Assembly (NCBI RefSeq): GCF_008520265.1
Contig: NZ_VIQM01000087.1
Location: forward strand, 1 to 64,000
Length of the DNA: 64,000 bases
From: Sphingobacterium cavernae
Lineage (GTDB): Bacteria > Bacteroidota > Bacteroidia > Sphingobacteriales > Sphingobacteriaceae
Direction: 5' to 3'
Both the position numbers and the translations under genes were made by a program. The stretch's first letter is position 1. The number at the start of each line of letters is the position of its first letter. This document shows, piece after piece, positions 51,276-63,560 of the stretch. The notes under the pieces were generated by a model. The model had not been told where the DNA came from and did no database searches. It was given only the letters and a program-made list of their open reading frames with translations.

Positions 51276-52679
51276 TTACTTCTCAAAAGACCAATAATCG
51301 AAATTGTAAAGCTCTCTACCAGCTGTTAGGTTTTCTCCTTTGAAAGAGAAATAAATATCTTTTTTACCTGTAACTGGAGTTTCAATAGCCGTCGATAATG
51401 TTTTCCAAACATTCCAGCCTCCCGTGCGAGGAACTTTTAATGTCGCTATTTTCTGTCCGCCAACACTGTCTGCGTACACTTCCAATATTCCTGCGCCTAA
51501 CCCAGAAGCTACGGAAGCTTTGAATGTTTTAGGAGAAGTATTCCCAAAATCCACTTCTCGGACTTTGATATATCCACCTGTGCGGATATTATTTACATAT
51601 ACACCGATTTTGTCGTCTTGTGTAGTTTTACATTTTTCGGACCAAGCTATTGTTTCTGCTTCGACACGTTGATACGGATTAAGTTTACCGACAGGTTTTA
51701 CACCTTCTTTAGAAATATTTATCAAAGGTATCGTACCATCCGCATTATAAGTAAACTCCTCGATTGCTGATGAACGCCCATAACTTCCGCCACCTGGTAA
51801 TAAACCCGTATGATAAAACAGATAGGATTTGCCCATAAAGTCTATAATTCCACCATGATTTGTAAAGCTATTTGTAGGTTGGTTCACCATGATTCGTCCT
51901 TGGTATTTCCAAGGGCCTGTTGGGCTATTACTGATCGAATAAGAAAGACACTCTGTACCCTTTTCCATACCAGCGAATAGTTGATAATAAATTCCATTTC
52001 GCTTATAAAACCAAGGGCCTTCAATAAACATATCCTTATTTTGCTCTGCTGGAGGTGTTTGATTTTCATTTCCTCGAGGACGACGCACGCCACCAAATGA
52101 CTCAATGGATTGTGGTACTTCTACGATATCACCCGAATAGGAAATCATATCTTTATTGAGCTTCACATAATAAAGACTTCCATTTCCCCAATACATATAA
52201 GCTTGTCCATCATCGTCCACATATACGGTGGGGTCGATATTTGACCAACTTCCATTCATGATCAATGGTTTACCAATAGCATCCTTAAAAGGTCCTGTTG
52301 GACTATCTGATACTGCAACGCCAATTCCCACATTATTTTGGTTGGTTTGTGCACAGATATACCAATAAAATTTTCCATCACGTTCCACACACTGTGCCGC
52401 CCATGCACGATCAATAGCCCATGAAAAATCTTCTAAAGCTAACGGAACCCCATGATCCGTCCAATTCACCATATCCGCTGAAGAATGTAATCTCCATTTG
52501 GTCATATAATAAAAATCATAACCGGGAATATCGTCACCCGCATACATATATACGCGATCTTTATACACCATAGGTGCTGGATCTGGCGTAAAATTAGTTT
52601 GCACAACTGGATTCTGAGCGTATAGATTTAGCGCAAAATGAGTGCATAGAAATACTGATGCAATGATTCTTTTGATCAT
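51276..52679 (-). CDS. GH43-CBM6 enzyme, tandem paralogue 1
   Basis: A 467-residue exported enzyme (signal ASVFLCTHFALNLYAQ). It begins TNFTPDPAPMVYKDRVYMYA, with Asp in PDPAP, then WSNIDPTVYVDDDGQAYMYW and DMFIEGPWFYKRNGIYYQLF (acid Glu). CBM6 begins at NPYQRVEAETIAWSEKCKTT. It differs from the other two by an insert of about 20 residues (GGVRRPRGNENQTPPAEQNK) in front of the acid Glu. The three genes are spaced 6-15 bases apart, so expression is coupled, and they probably arose by tandem duplication with later change of specificity. Confidence 0.88.
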   Translation of the reverse strand: MIKRIIASVFLCTHFALNLYAQNPVVQTNFTPDPAPMVYKDRVYMYAGDDIPGYDFYYMTKWRLHSSADMVNWTDHGVPLALEDFSWAIDRAWAAQCVERDGKFYWYICAQTNQNNVGIGVAVSDSPTGPFKDAIGKPLIMNGSWSNIDPTVYVDDDGQAYMYWGNGSLYYVKLNKDMISYSGDIVEVPQSIESFGGVRRPRGNENQTPPAEQNKDMFIEGPWFYKRNGIYYQLFAGMEKGTECLSYSISNSPTGPWKYQGRIMVNQPTNSFTNHGGIIDFMGKSYLFYHTGLLPGGGSYGRSSAIEEFTYNADGTIPLINISKEGVKPVGKLNPYQRVEAETIAWSEKCKTTQDDKIGVYVNNIRTGGYIKVREVDFGNTSPKTFKASVASGLGAGILEVYADSVGGQKIATLKVPRTGGWNVWKTLSTAIETPVTGKKDIYFSFKGENLTAGRELYNFDYWSFEK

Positions 52680-52712
52680 AACAGAAACTATAATGGGTTA
52701 TTTATTGATATA

Positions 52713-54278
52713 TTATTGGTTTATATGGAAATAATCAAAATCTGCATATCCACCTGTATTTTTCGTAGCATAATTAAACAAGCCAAAACGATACCCCATA
52801 AAATGCGGAAGCGTATAAGCCATCTTTAATGTCGTACCAATAGGTTTCCAATCTGAGCCATCCAAACTGTAGAAGAAATTTGCAACGTCCTTTTTGTTGG
52901 TAAAATCACATTCCGCTTTGAAATGAACGACTTCTTGATCCAATGCAACTGTAGCAACTTCTTCAGGTGTACCCGTAGTAGCATTTACCATTACAATTGA
53001 TTTTTTATTACCCTCAATTCGAACGCCTACTAAACCATAATTTTTCTGTAAAAGTGATAATCCCGCGAAATCACCATCCTTCATGTTGGAAACATCCAAT
53101 GAAGTCGATCCAGTACAAGTTGGTCCAATCGTACGTTGTGTCAACGTGTTACGGGCTTGTAGATAATTTGTATCCAATCTATCCGTTTTTAGACGAAGGT
53201 AGCCCACACGTTCTTTCACTGACCATAAGTCATTAGTAGGATTGTGATTCCATTGCCATACTAAAGGCAAATCTGGATCATCCATATTTCTGTTGAACTC
53301 GTCAGAACTCACGATATTCGGTATCAAACCTTGACTTGCAGGCAAATCCAATTCCATTGGTACTTTCCCATCAATGCCAATAATTGGCCATCCATCTTTC
53401 CATTCTATAGGAACTAAGAATGGTATACGTCCTACTGCTCCATAATCTTGGAATAAATAAGCAAACCATTTACCATTAGGCATATCGATTAAACCACCTT
53501 GTGCCACACCTTTATCTTGTAACATGACACGGCCTTCATAAGGTCCTTCTAACTTATCCGCTTTGTGCACAATAACAGTACGCATTCCTCCTGGAGGCCA
53601 AGAGATATTAAACAAATAGTATTTTCCGTTTACCTTAAATAACTGCGATCCTTCCGCGGGAAGTCCGCCTTGTTTGCCAGCAGGCATACTTACCGCTGTG
53701 GCATTCTCAATCAGTACGCGTTCTGTTTCTGGCTTAACACCTGAAAAATCAGATTTTAATTCGATGATATTTATTTTACCACCACCCCATATCATGTATA
53801 CTTTGTCATTTTCAAAAAACAAGGTGTGATCATGTAGAGATGGACTAAATTCATTTACTTTCCAATCGCCTTTTTCAATATCTTTTGTAGTATAGACGTA
53901 AGTTTTACCTGTAGTCTGCGCAAATGTACTTACATAATAGGTGCCATTATGATAACGAAGACTACTCGCCCAAGTGCCCCTTCCGTATGTGTTTTTTCCG
54001 TTATTTAGATTTAGCTCATCCATATCCGCCAACGAATCATGGCAATAACCTATTAATTTCCAATTCACAAGATCCTTTGATTTCATTATTGGAACCCCCG
54101 GATTCATATGCATCGTCGTACTGCTCATGTAATATGTATCGTTGACACGAATCATAGACACATCTGGCACATCCGCAAAAATGATAGGATTAGTTGCCTT
54201 CTGCGCGAAAATAAAACTATTGAAAAATAACATGTACCCGAATAGTACATAAATAGTTTTGGTAAGTAAATTCATCAT
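52713..54278 (-). CDS. GH43 (subfamily 12-like) arabinofuranosidase/xylosidase with C-terminal beta-sandwich
   Basis: A 521-residue exported enzyme (signal LFGYMLFFNSFIFAQ). The propeller starts NPIIFADVPDVSMIRVNDTY (base Asp in DVPD), with MHMNPGVPIMKSKDLVNWKL, FSPSLHDHTLFFENDKVYMI and GGLPAEGSQLFKVNGKYYLF (acid Glu). From about residue 325 comes a concanavalin-like domain (VSSDEFNRNMDDPDLPLVWQ, DGDFAGLSLLQKNYGLVGVR). The DVPD start and domain pair fit GH43_12, which mainly holds alpha-L-arabinofuranosidases. It opens the second unit, after a control region of 148 bases with a long inverted repeat. Confidence 0.85.
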   Translation of the reverse strand: MMNLLTKTIYVLFGYMLFFNSFIFAQKATNPIIFADVPDVSMIRVNDTYYMSSTTMHMNPGVPIMKSKDLVNWKLIGYCHDSLADMDELNLNNGKNTYGRGTWASSLRYHNGTYYVSTFAQTTGKTYVYTTKDIEKGDWKVNEFSPSLHDHTLFFENDKVYMIWGGGKINIIELKSDFSGVKPETERVLIENATAVSMPAGKQGGLPAEGSQLFKVNGKYYLFNISWPPGGMRTVIVHKADKLEGPYEGRVMLQDKGVAQGGLIDMPNGKWFAYLFQDYGAVGRIPFLVPIEWKDGWPIIGIDGKVPMELDLPASQGLIPNIVSSDEFNRNMDDPDLPLVWQWNHNPTNDLWSVKERVGYLRLKTDRLDTNYLQARNTLTQRTIGPTCTGSTSLDVSNMKDGDFAGLSLLQKNYGLVGVRIEGNKKSIVMVNATTGTPEEVATVALDQEVVHFKAECDFTNKKDVANFFYSLDGSDWKPIGTTLKMAYTLPHFMGYRFGLFNYATKNTGGYADFDYFHINQ

Positions 54279-54332
54279 AAAAAGTTTAAATGGTTATAAA
54301 TGTCAATTTAACATTTAATTTTTTATTTATAA

Positions 54333-54402
54333 TAATTCTAACCTCAATTTTACATTATTTGCAAAATATTATAGAAATGTTCTATAAATGAGGTTAGAAT
54401 TA
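54333..54402. repeat. 14-bp inverted repeat enclosing a second palindrome, between xylA and the GH43 unit
   Basis: TAATTCTAACCTCA (54333-54346) and TGAGGTTAGAATTA (54389-54402) are perfect inverted copies. Inside them lies TATAGAA-ATG-TTCTATA (54370-54386), with 7-base arms. On the minus strand the outer stem follows the xylA stop by 25 bases, so it may be the xylA terminator; but the T tract is weak and the nested palindrome looks like an operator for the downstream GH43 unit. Confidence 0.6.
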
Positions 54403-54426
54403 GAATCCATTTAAGAATTGATTCGC

Positions 54427-55755
54427 TTAAATGAAGCGATTGATTACGTTTTCAAGGTACTCTTGTCTGCCCGAAATTAATTTAGGCTCACCATTTTCTA
54501 CTGCAAAATTTCTTAAATCTTCTAGTGTCAAACGGCCATTTTCAAAATCTGCACCTGCTCCACTATCATAACTTGCATAGCGTGCAGCACGGATACTTTT
54601 ATAATCAGATTTTTGTAAAATATTATCAGCAGTAACTAAAGCACGTGCAAAATTATCCATTCCACCTATGTGTGCATAGAATAAATCTGCTGGATCTGTT
54701 GAGTTACGACGAATTTTCGCGTCGAAATTCACACCACCACCTTGTAAACCGCCACCTTCTAATATAATCAACATCGATTCTGTCAATTCATTTAAATCAT
54801 TTGGAAATTGATCTGTATCCCAACCATTTTGGTAATCACCACGGTTAGCGTCAATAGAACCTAATAAACCTGCATCAACTGCAACTTGCAACTCATGTTG
54901 GAAAGTATGTCCAGCTAATGTGGCGTGGTTTACTTCCAGATTTAATTTAAAATCATCCAATAAATCGTATTTACGTAAGAAGCCAATTACTGTAGCTGCA
55001 TCATAATCATATTGGTGTTTAGATGGCTCACAAGGTTTTGGTTCAATAAAGAATGTTCCTGTAAATCCATTTTTACGTGCGTAATCTTTAGCCATATGTA
55101 AGAAACGTGCTAAATGATCTTGCTCACGCTTCATATCCGTATTCAGCAGTGACATATATCCTTCGCGACCACCCCAGAACACGTAATTTTGACCTCCAAG
55201 TTTGATTGTAGCGTCGATAGCTGCTTTTACTTGCGCACCAGCGTGCGATACCACATGAAAATCAGGATTAGTAGATGCTCCATTCATGTAGCGGTGATGA
55301 CTGAATAAATTTGCTGTTCCCCAAAGCAATTGAATTCCAGAATCTTGTTGTTTTTGTTGAGCATACGCAGCAATCGCCTCTAGATTCTTCTCATTCTCAG
55401 CGATATTATCTCCGTAATCAACTAAATCTACATCATGAAAACAATAATATGGAAGTTGCATCTTAGTCATAAATTCAAATGCTGCATCCATCTTATCTTT
55501 TGCTCTATCAAGTACATTCGCACGTACATCCCAAGGGAAAAATTGTGTAGGTCCACCAAATGGATCCGAACCATTTCCATTGAATGAATGCCAATAGGCA
55601 CAAGCAAATTTAAAATGCTCTGCCATTGTCTTTCCTGCCACTACACGGTTCGCATCGTACCAACGAAATGCAAATGGATTATCTGATTCTAATCCTTCAA
55701 ATTTTATTTGTCCAATGCCTTTGAAATACTCTTGATTTCCAACTAAAATTTCCAT
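54427..55755 (-). CDS. xylA: Xylose isomerase
   Basis: A 442-residue cytoplasmic enzyme of the class II (longer) type. Markers are [35 protein letters not shown] (catalytic His with its Asp), [40 protein letters not shown] (metal Glu; KPKEP-like motif with Cys in place of Lys), [18 protein letters not shown] (metal Glu and His) and [20 protein letters not shown] (metal Asp residues). It turns D-xylose into D-xylulose. It follows xylB by 7 bases and is the last gene of its unit. A start at 55755 gives the standard [16 protein letters not shown]-terminus. Confidence 0.97.
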   Translation of the reverse strand: MEILVGNQEYFKGIGQIKFEGLESDNPFAFRWYDANRVVAGKTMAEHFKFACAYWHSFNGNGSDPFGGPTQFFPWDVRANVLDRAKDKMDAAFEFMTKMQLPYYCFHDVDLVDYGDNIAENEKNLEAIAAYAQQKQQDSGIQLLWGTANLFSHHRYMNGASTNPDFHVVSHAGAQVKAAIDATIKLGGQNYVFWGGREGYMSLLNTDMKREQDHLARFLHMAKDYARKNGFTGTFFIEPKPCEPSKHQYDYDAATVIGFLRKYDLLDDFKLNLEVNHATLAGHTFQHELQVAVDAGLLGSIDANRGDYQNGWDTDQFPNDLNELTESMLIILEGGGLQGGGVNFDAKIRRNSTDPADLFYAHIGGMDNFARALVTADNILQKSDYKSIRAARYASYDSGAGADFENGRLTLEDLRNFAVENGEPKLISGRQEYLENVINRFI

Positions 55756-55762
55756 TTTTCTC

Positions 55763-57244
55763 TTAATTTATTAGTTTATTGTTTAAGCTATTTTTCCATT
55801 TTTCGTACAACTCATCGTACAATGCCACATGCGATGGCTCTACTGTTGCATGTTTCTCTAATCCTGCAAAAGCTTCGTTTCGCGAAGTAAATACTCCAGC
55901 ACCTAATCCCGCACCCAATGCTGCGCCTACACTACCATCATTATCATATAATTCTACGGATGTATTCGTGACGCCTGCAAAAGATTGTTGGAATACAGGA
56001 CTTAAAAACATATTTGCATGTCCTGCTTTAATGATTTTTGGTTCAATACCATTTTGTCTTAGAATATCCAAGCCATAGCGGAATGAGAATGCTATGCCTT
56101 CTTGTGCGGCACGCCACAAATGAGCTGTGCTGTGTCTTACAAAATCAATATTTTCTATTTGCCCTTGTACCATTCGATTATTCAACATACGTTCTGCTCC
56201 ATTACCAAAAGGCAAGATGATTAACCCATCTGAACCGATTGATATATCTGCAGCCAATTGATTCATTTGCATGTAATCTAATGATGGTGCTGTATTCTTT
56301 TTAATCCAACTGTTTTGAATCCCTGTGCCGTTAATACAAAGCAATACTCCCAAATTTGGTTTTTCATTTTCATGTGTGACATGCGCAAATGTATTTACTC
56401 GCGATTCTTTGTCATAGACCAATTGATCCGTAACCGCATAAATGACGCCCGAAGTACCCGCTGTAGCCGCAACTTCTCCCGCTTCAAATACATTGAGCGA
56501 CAAGGCATTATTAGGCTGATCACCTGCTTTATAGCTCACAAAAGCATCCGTAGACAAACCTAGTTCTTCGGCAACATCTGCTTTAACACTTCCATAATTA
56601 CCAAAAACAGGCAAAATCTCAGGAACCAATTCGGATGAAATCCCATAATGATTTAGTAAAGTATCAGAAACACTTTTTTTCTGAAAATCCCATAATATGC
56701 CTTCGGATATCGAACTGATATTTGAATTAATTTCACCCGTGAAGCACATGCTGAGGTAATCACCTGGTAGCATAAATTTGTGTACTTGCTCATAAGTCGC
56801 TGGCTCATTTTGCTTCACCCAAGCTAATTTAGAAGCTGTAAAATTTCCTGGTGAATTAAGATGCGCATGCAAAAAAGCAGACGGATTTAGTTGGGCAAAA
56901 GCCGCATTACCAATCTCCACTGCACGACTATCACACCATATAATCGAATTACGTATTGGTTTGTAGTCCTTATCCACTACCACAAGTCCGTGCATTTGGT
57001 AAGCAATACCTATTGCTCCAATATTTTTGGGGTTATACAATCCCAAACCATTCAATTTTAGAATAGCTGATTTCGTATAATTCCACCACGACGCAGGATC
57101 TTGCTCTGCCCAGCCTGGCTGCTCAGACAAAATCGCTGCTTCGGTCTCCGGATATTGAGTTGAAGCTATTTTTTTATTTGTATGTGCATCTATGACAGAC
57201 ACTTTGATTGACGAAGTGCCTAAATCTATTCCTAATAATAACAT
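55763..57244 (-). CDS. xylB: Xylulokinase
   Basis: A 493-residue FGGY-family kinase. The first domain gives [18 protein letters not shown] (ATP/phosphate loop), [35 protein letters not shown] (the MHG motif that contacts xylulose) and [13 protein letters not shown]. The second has [20 protein letters not shown] (catalytic Asp), [14 protein letters not shown] and [20 protein letters not shown]. It phosphorylates D-xylulose to xylulose 5-phosphate, the entry to the pentose phosphate pathway. It is flanked by GH95 upstream (20 bases) and xylA downstream. Confidence 0.96.
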   Translation of the reverse strand: MLLLGIDLGTSSIKVSVIDAHTNKKIASTQYPETEAAILSEQPGWAEQDPASWWNYTKSAILKLNGLGLYNPKNIGAIGIAYQMHGLVVVDKDYKPIRNSIIWCDSRAVEIGNAAFAQLNPSAFLHAHLNSPGNFTASKLAWVKQNEPATYEQVHKFMLPGDYLSMCFTGEINSNISSISEGILWDFQKKSVSDTLLNHYGISSELVPEILPVFGNYGSVKADVAEELGLSTDAFVSYKAGDQPNNALSLNVFEAGEVAATAGTSGVIYAVTDQLVYDKESRVNTFAHVTHENEKPNLGVLLCINGTGIQNSWIKKNTAPSLDYMQMNQLAADISIGSDGLIILPFGNGAERMLNNRMVQGQIENIDFVRHSTAHLWRAAQEGIAFSFRYGLDILRQNGIEPKIIKAGHANMFLSPVFQQSFAGVTNTSVELYDNDGSVGAALGAGLGAGVFTSRNEAFAGLEKHATVEPSHVALYDELYEKWKNSLNNKLIN

Positions 57245-57264
57245 ATATATTTATTGCTACACTT

Positions 57265-59718
57265 TTACTTAACACTATTGAATGAATACTTCTTGCCAGC
57301 TACAGTAACTACATCATATTCATATACTTTCTTCAAATTATTTCCTTTTAATTGAGCTTTCGGAGAAATTAATGCCTTAGGCACTTCCATTCTATTATTC
57401 AACACATTTGGATTTGCGCCTTTAGCCTCCTTCAATCCTTTTCCCGTCAATGGTACGTGCGAGCGTATACGCAAATTGCCGCCAATCTTAGCCAATACGT
57501 TAACTTTTGCAACATTTCCATTTTCCCAATTCATATCAATTTCAAATCCACCACGTGCCATAATTCCTTGAACAGAACCATTTTTCCATACTTCTGGTAT
57601 TGCAGGCAATAAATGCACAGCACCATCGTGGCTTTGTAAGAGCATTTCTGCTACCCCAGCTGTCAAACCAAAGTTTCCATCAATTTGAAATGGTGGATGA
57701 GCAGTAAACATATTCGGATACGTACGCCCATTACGGTTGTCTTTATCAGCTAGTGTCAACATATTATTGATGATCTTGTAAGCGTGATCACCGTCTAATA
57801 ATCGAGCCCACAAATTTACTTTCCAGCCAATAGACCATCCCGTAGCGAAATCACCTCTGTAAACTAATGAATTGCGCGTCGCCTCGAAAAGCTCCGGTGT
57901 TGTGTATGCAGAGATTTGATTACTTGGAAACATACCATACAAATGTGAAACATGACGATGGTCGTTTTTTGGATCATCAACATCTTCTAACCATTCTTGA
58001 AGTTGCGTATGCTTACCAATTTGCATAGGTGGAATTCGCTTTACCATTGCTAATAATTTCGCACGATAAGTCGCATCTTCATTTAATATTTCATTCGCAA
58101 TAGCCGTTCTTGTCAACATATCATAGACTAATTGATTGTCCATCGTCACCCCAGCCGCCATTGGTCCATGTTCTGGAGAGATCGAAGGCGATAGCACCAT
58201 CCAATTTTTGTCGGCATGCTTCGGGTGCGGAATTAAGGATGACAATAAAAAGTCGCTTGACGATTTCAATACTGGATATACCTCTTTCAAAAATTTCTTA
58301 TCGCCATTAAAAAGATAATGTTCCCACAAATGCTGCGCTAACCATGTGCCGCCAGTTGGCCACATACCAGCTGCCGCAAAATCAATTGGACTCGTAACAC
58401 GCCAAATATCCGTATTGTGGTGTGCTACCCATCCTTCAGCATTATATAGTGTTTTTGCAGTTTCTCTACCCGACTCAGCTAAGTCTTTGACCATTTGAAT
58501 CAAAGGCAGATGAGTCTGCGATAGATTCGTAACCTCCGCTGGCCAATAATTCATTTCTGTATTGATGTTGATTGTATATTTACTATCCCATGCTGGATAC
58601 AAGGAGTTATTCCAAATCCCTTGTAAATTGGATGGCTGACCATTAGGCTGTGACGAACAGATCAAAAGATAACGTCCGAACTGTGTCAAAAGCGTAACTA
58701 ATGCAGGGTCTTGTGTCTGTTGAAATTGCTTTATTCTCTCAATAGTAGATATTTTAGAATTGGTAGACTTACTACCCAAATCTAATTTAAACCGACTGAA
58801 TTGAGCATTGTATTTCTTAGCATGCTTTGCTACAGCATCTTCAAATTTATTTGTTTTTGCTTTATTTAACTTCTCTGAAGCACGTTGAAATGCATTCCCT
58901 GAAACCGATTTATAATTTACAAAATTGGTACCAATAGAAATATAAATCACAACAGATGTCGCATCTTTAACTGTAATTTTTGAATCCTCAACGTCAACAT
59001 TTCCATCTATATTTTTGATTGAACTCAGCGTATTGTAAATTACCTCCCCTTTAATCCCTTCATGATCCCCTCCTCTTCCTTCTAATACTAACATGTTATC
59101 CTTTGCTATAACTTTATGCTGCGTAGGATTTTTATACGACAAATCAAAACTCAAAGCACCTTTTTTACTTGAAGTAATCTTCATGAGTATGACATCATCT
59201 TGGAATGAAGAAATTACTTCGCGCGTATAGGTAATTCCATTAACTTCATAACGCGTGGTAGCTTTTGCATGCTCAATATCCAGTTCGCGATAGTAATTTT
59301 GATATACAGTATGATTCGGAAAATTCAAAAGCACGCTACCAGCTGTCTGATACGGCATGCCATGTGTTTTTGTGAAAAAAGTTTCGTTAATCAGTTTATC
59401 CGCTTCTTGAGTTTTTCCCTCAAACACTAATTGTTGAATATTTTTTAGATTAGCCCCTGCTTTAGGATTATCATTTCTATAAGGTCCACCTCCCCAGATC
59501 GTTTCTTCATTAAGTTGCAATTCCTCTTTATCTGGAATACCGTAAATCATAGCGCCAAGACGACCATTGCCTATTGGCAAAGCTTGTTCCCAAATTTTTG
59601 GATCAGCAGGGCTATCATATTGAAGCAACAAACTTCCATGATTAACCTTCTGTGCACTCAAATTGGATGTGCAACAAAATAAAATAAAAACTATAAAAAT
59701 TAGGATCGGCTGTCTCAT
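57265..59718 (-). CDS. GH95 alpha-L-fucosidase/alpha-L-galactosidase family hydrolase
   Basis: An 817-residue exported enzyme (signal FIVFILFCCTSNLSAQ). The N-terminal beta domain shows EQALPIGNGRLGAMIYGIPD and ELQLNEETIWGGGPYRNDNP. The (alpha/alpha)6 core gives NLQGIWNNSLYPAWDSKYTI, NINTEMNYWPAEVTNLSQTH, AHHNTDIWRVTSP, MVLSPSISPEHGPMAAGVTM and FQIDGNFGLTAGVAEMLLQS. GH95 members act on alpha-1,2-L-fucosides, and at least one xylan-locus member from Bacteroides acts on alpha-L-galactose decorating xylan. Its place beside xylB/xylA makes the L-galactosidase role attractive; the sequence alone does not decide. Confidence 0.9.
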   Translation of the reverse strand: MRQPILIFIVFILFCCTSNLSAQKVNHGSLLLQYDSPADPKIWEQALPIGNGRLGAMIYGIPDKEELQLNEETIWGGGPYRNDNPKAGANLKNIQQLVFEGKTQEADKLINETFFTKTHGMPYQTAGSVLLNFPNHTVYQNYYRELDIEHAKATTRYEVNGITYTREVISSFQDDVILMKITSSKKGALSFDLSYKNPTQHKVIAKDNMLVLEGRGGDHEGIKGEVIYNTLSSIKNIDGNVDVEDSKITVKDATSVVIYISIGTNFVNYKSVSGNAFQRASEKLNKAKTNKFEDAVAKHAKKYNAQFSRFKLDLGSKSTNSKISTIERIKQFQQTQDPALVTLLTQFGRYLLICSSQPNGQPSNLQGIWNNSLYPAWDSKYTININTEMNYWPAEVTNLSQTHLPLIQMVKDLAESGRETAKTLYNAEGWVAHHNTDIWRVTSPIDFAAAGMWPTGGTWLAQHLWEHYLFNGDKKFLKEVYPVLKSSSDFLLSSLIPHPKHADKNWMVLSPSISPEHGPMAAGVTMDNQLVYDMLTRTAIANEILNEDATYRAKLLAMVKRIPPMQIGKHTQLQEWLEDVDDPKNDHRHVSHLYGMFPSNQISAYTTPELFEATRNSLVYRGDFATGWSIGWKVNLWARLLDGDHAYKIINNMLTLADKDNRNGRTYPNMFTAHPPFQIDGNFGLTAGVAEMLLQSHDGAVHLLPAIPEVWKNGSVQGIMARGGFEIDMNWENGNVAKVNVLAKIGGNLRIRSHVPLTGKGLKEAKGANPNVLNNRMEVPKALISPKAQLKGNNLKKVYEYDVVTVAGKKYSFNSVK

Positions 59719-59765
59719 AAATTTGGCTTATTGGTATCTTAAAAAGAATATTATAAATTTATAAT

Positions 59766-61694
<1,929 letters not shown>

Positions 61695-61732
61695 TTATAT
61701 GTTTATAATTGGTTAAGATTATATTTTAATCA

Positions 61733-62689
61733 CTATTTTTTTCTATTCATCACTCTTTGCACCGCTAAAACGATATGTGCAGCATCCAATCCATATTTTT
61801 GCATCAATTCTGCAGGTGTCCCCGATTCACCAAAGCTATCATCAACCGCAACATATTCTTGTGGCGCTGGATAATTCTTAATTAATACTTGCGCAACACT
61901 ATCTCCCAATCCACCTAATCTATTGTGTTCTTCAGCAGTAACGACGCAGCCAGTTTTCTTTACAGATGCCAAAATTGCTTCTTCGTCAAGCGGTTTTATC
62001 GTATGAATATTAATGATCTCCGCATTAATACCCAATTCCGCTAATTTCTCACCTGCTTGAATTGCTTCCCATACTAAATGTCCAGTAGCCACAATAGTTA
62101 CGTCCGTGCCTTCATTTAAAAGAACGGCTTTTCCGATTTCAAAAGTTTGATCTGCAGGTGTAAAATTTGGAACAACTGGACGACCAAAACGTAAATATAC
62201 AGGACCGTGGTATTTTGCTACCGCAATCGTGGCCGCTTTCGTTTGATTGTAGTCACATGGATTAATTACAGTCATACCCGGCAACATTTTCATCAAACCA
62301 ATATCCTCCAGAATTTGATGCGTAGCACCATCTTCTCCCAATGTTAGACCCGCGTGCGAAGCCGCGATTTTCACATTTTTGTCCGAATATGCTATTGATT
62401 GTCGGATTTGATCATACACTCTTCCCGTAGAAAAATTTGCAAATGTACCTGTAAAAGGTATTTTGCCTCCAATGGTCAAACCAGCCGCAATACCCATCAT
62501 ATTCGCTTCAGCGATTCCAATCTGAAAAAAACGATCTGGAAAAGCATTGATAAAATCTTGCATTTTAAGCGACCCGACAAGGTCAGCACATAATGCCACC
62601 ACCTGTTCATCCTGCTTGCCAGCCTCTAATAATCCCGCACCAAATCCCGATCTCGTATCTTTTGATTCTGTATATGTATATTTTTTCAT
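61733..62689 (-). CDS. Transketolase, C-terminal (pyrimidine-binding) subunit
   Basis: A 318-residue protein covering the second half of a transketolase: KDTRSGFGAGLLEAGKQDEQ, FPDRFFQIGIAEANMMGIAA (the catalytic Glu of the TPP pyrimidine domain), FTGTFANFSTGRVYDQIRQS and HAGLTLGEDGATHQILEDIG, then the C-terminal domain VAEEHNRLGG-like VVTAEEHNRLGGLGDSVAQV. It pairs with the N-terminal subunit encoded 11 bases upstream. Transketolase moves two-carbon units between xylulose 5-phosphate and other sugars, the step after XylB. A dedicated split copy in a xylan locus indicates heavy pentose flux. Confidence 0.94.
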   Translation of the reverse strand: MKKYTYTESKDTRSGFGAGLLEAGKQDEQVVALCADLVGSLKMQDFINAFPDRFFQIGIAEANMMGIAAGLTIGGKIPFTGTFANFSTGRVYDQIRQSIAYSDKNVKIAASHAGLTLGEDGATHQILEDIGLMKMLPGMTVINPCDYNQTKAATIAVAKYHGPVYLRFGRPVVPNFTPADQTFEIGKAVLLNEGTDVTIVATGHLVWEAIQAGEKLAELGINAEIINIHTIKPLDEEAILASVKKTGCVVTAEEHNRLGGLGDSVAQVLIKNYPAPQEYVAVDDSFGESGTPAELMQKYGLDAAHIVLAVQRVMNRKK

Positions 62690-62700
62690 TTAATTAATTC

Positions 62701-63558
62701 TTAATAATCCCCTAATGTTTGTGGATTTTGCGCAAGTGCTTCAGCCAATTGATCATTATTAGGTGATACGCCATGCCATTTGTGCGATCCCATCATGAAA
62801 TCTACACCATGCCCCATTTCAGTATGTAATAAAATCATTGTGGGTTTTCCCTGATTGGACAATGACTTTGCTAAATGCAATCCTTCTAAAACCGAAGGAA
62901 TATGATTACCTCTAAAAACTTCAATAACTTGCCAGCCAAAAGCTTCCCATTTGGATTTCAAATCACCCAGAGACAATACATCTGCTGTCGCTCCATCTAT
63001 TTGCGCACCATTGTAATCTACAATGGCAATTAAATTATCCATTTTATTATGTGGTGCATACAAGGCAGCTTCCCACACTTGTCCTTCTTGAAGTTCGCCA
63101 TCACCCATCAATACAAATACATGCTTAGTATCGCCGTTCAATTTTTTGGCTTGAGCAGCCCCTATCGCAACAGATAGTCCTTGCCCCAATGAACCAGACG
63201 CGATACGCACTCCAGGTAATCCTTCATGTGTAGTAGGATGTCCCTGCAATCGAGAATTAAGTTTTCTAAATGTTGCTAATTCAGCTACATCAAAATATCC
63301 CGCTCTCGCTAACACACTGTAGAATACAGGTGATATATGTCCATTGGAAAGGAAAAACAAATCCTCATCTACACCATCTATATCAAAATCCTCTTTGCGC
63401 GTCATAATTTCAAAATAGAGGCTTACTAATAATTCTGTACAACCTAAAGAACCACCAGGGTGCCCTGATTGACAACCATGAACCATTCGTACTATGTCAC
63501 GTCTTACTTGTGTACATATAGCTTCCAAATTGAATACACTACTTTTAGTCATCACCAT
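62701..63558 (-). CDS. Transketolase, N-terminal (TPP pyrophosphate-binding) subunit
   Basis: A 285-residue protein with the first half of transketolase: IVRMVHGCQSGHPGGSLGCT (the GHPG motif), FFLSNGHISPVFYSVLARAG, LQGHPTTHEGLPGVRIASGS, GSLGQGLSVAIGAAQAKK and VFVLMGDGELQEGQVWEAAL, then DYNGAQIDGATADVL, forming the GDG-N TPP/Mg site. It has no pyrimidine-binding half and must combine with the next gene product, as in many Bacteroidota and Archaea. It lies 2 bases after the transaldolase-like gene. Confidence 0.94.
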   Translation of the reverse strand: MVMTKSSVFNLEAICTQVRRDIVRMVHGCQSGHPGGSLGCTELLVSLYFEIMTRKEDFDIDGVDEDLFFLSNGHISPVFYSVLARAGYFDVAELATFRKLNSRLQGHPTTHEGLPGVRIASGSLGQGLSVAIGAAQAKKLNGDTKHVFVLMGDGELQEGQVWEAALYAPHNKMDNLIAIVDYNGAQIDGATADVLSLGDLKSKWEAFGWQVIEVFRGNHIPSVLEGLHLAKSLSNQGKPTMILLHTEMGHGVDFMMGSHKWHGVSPNNDQLAEALAQNPQTLGDY

Positions 63559-63560
63559 TT

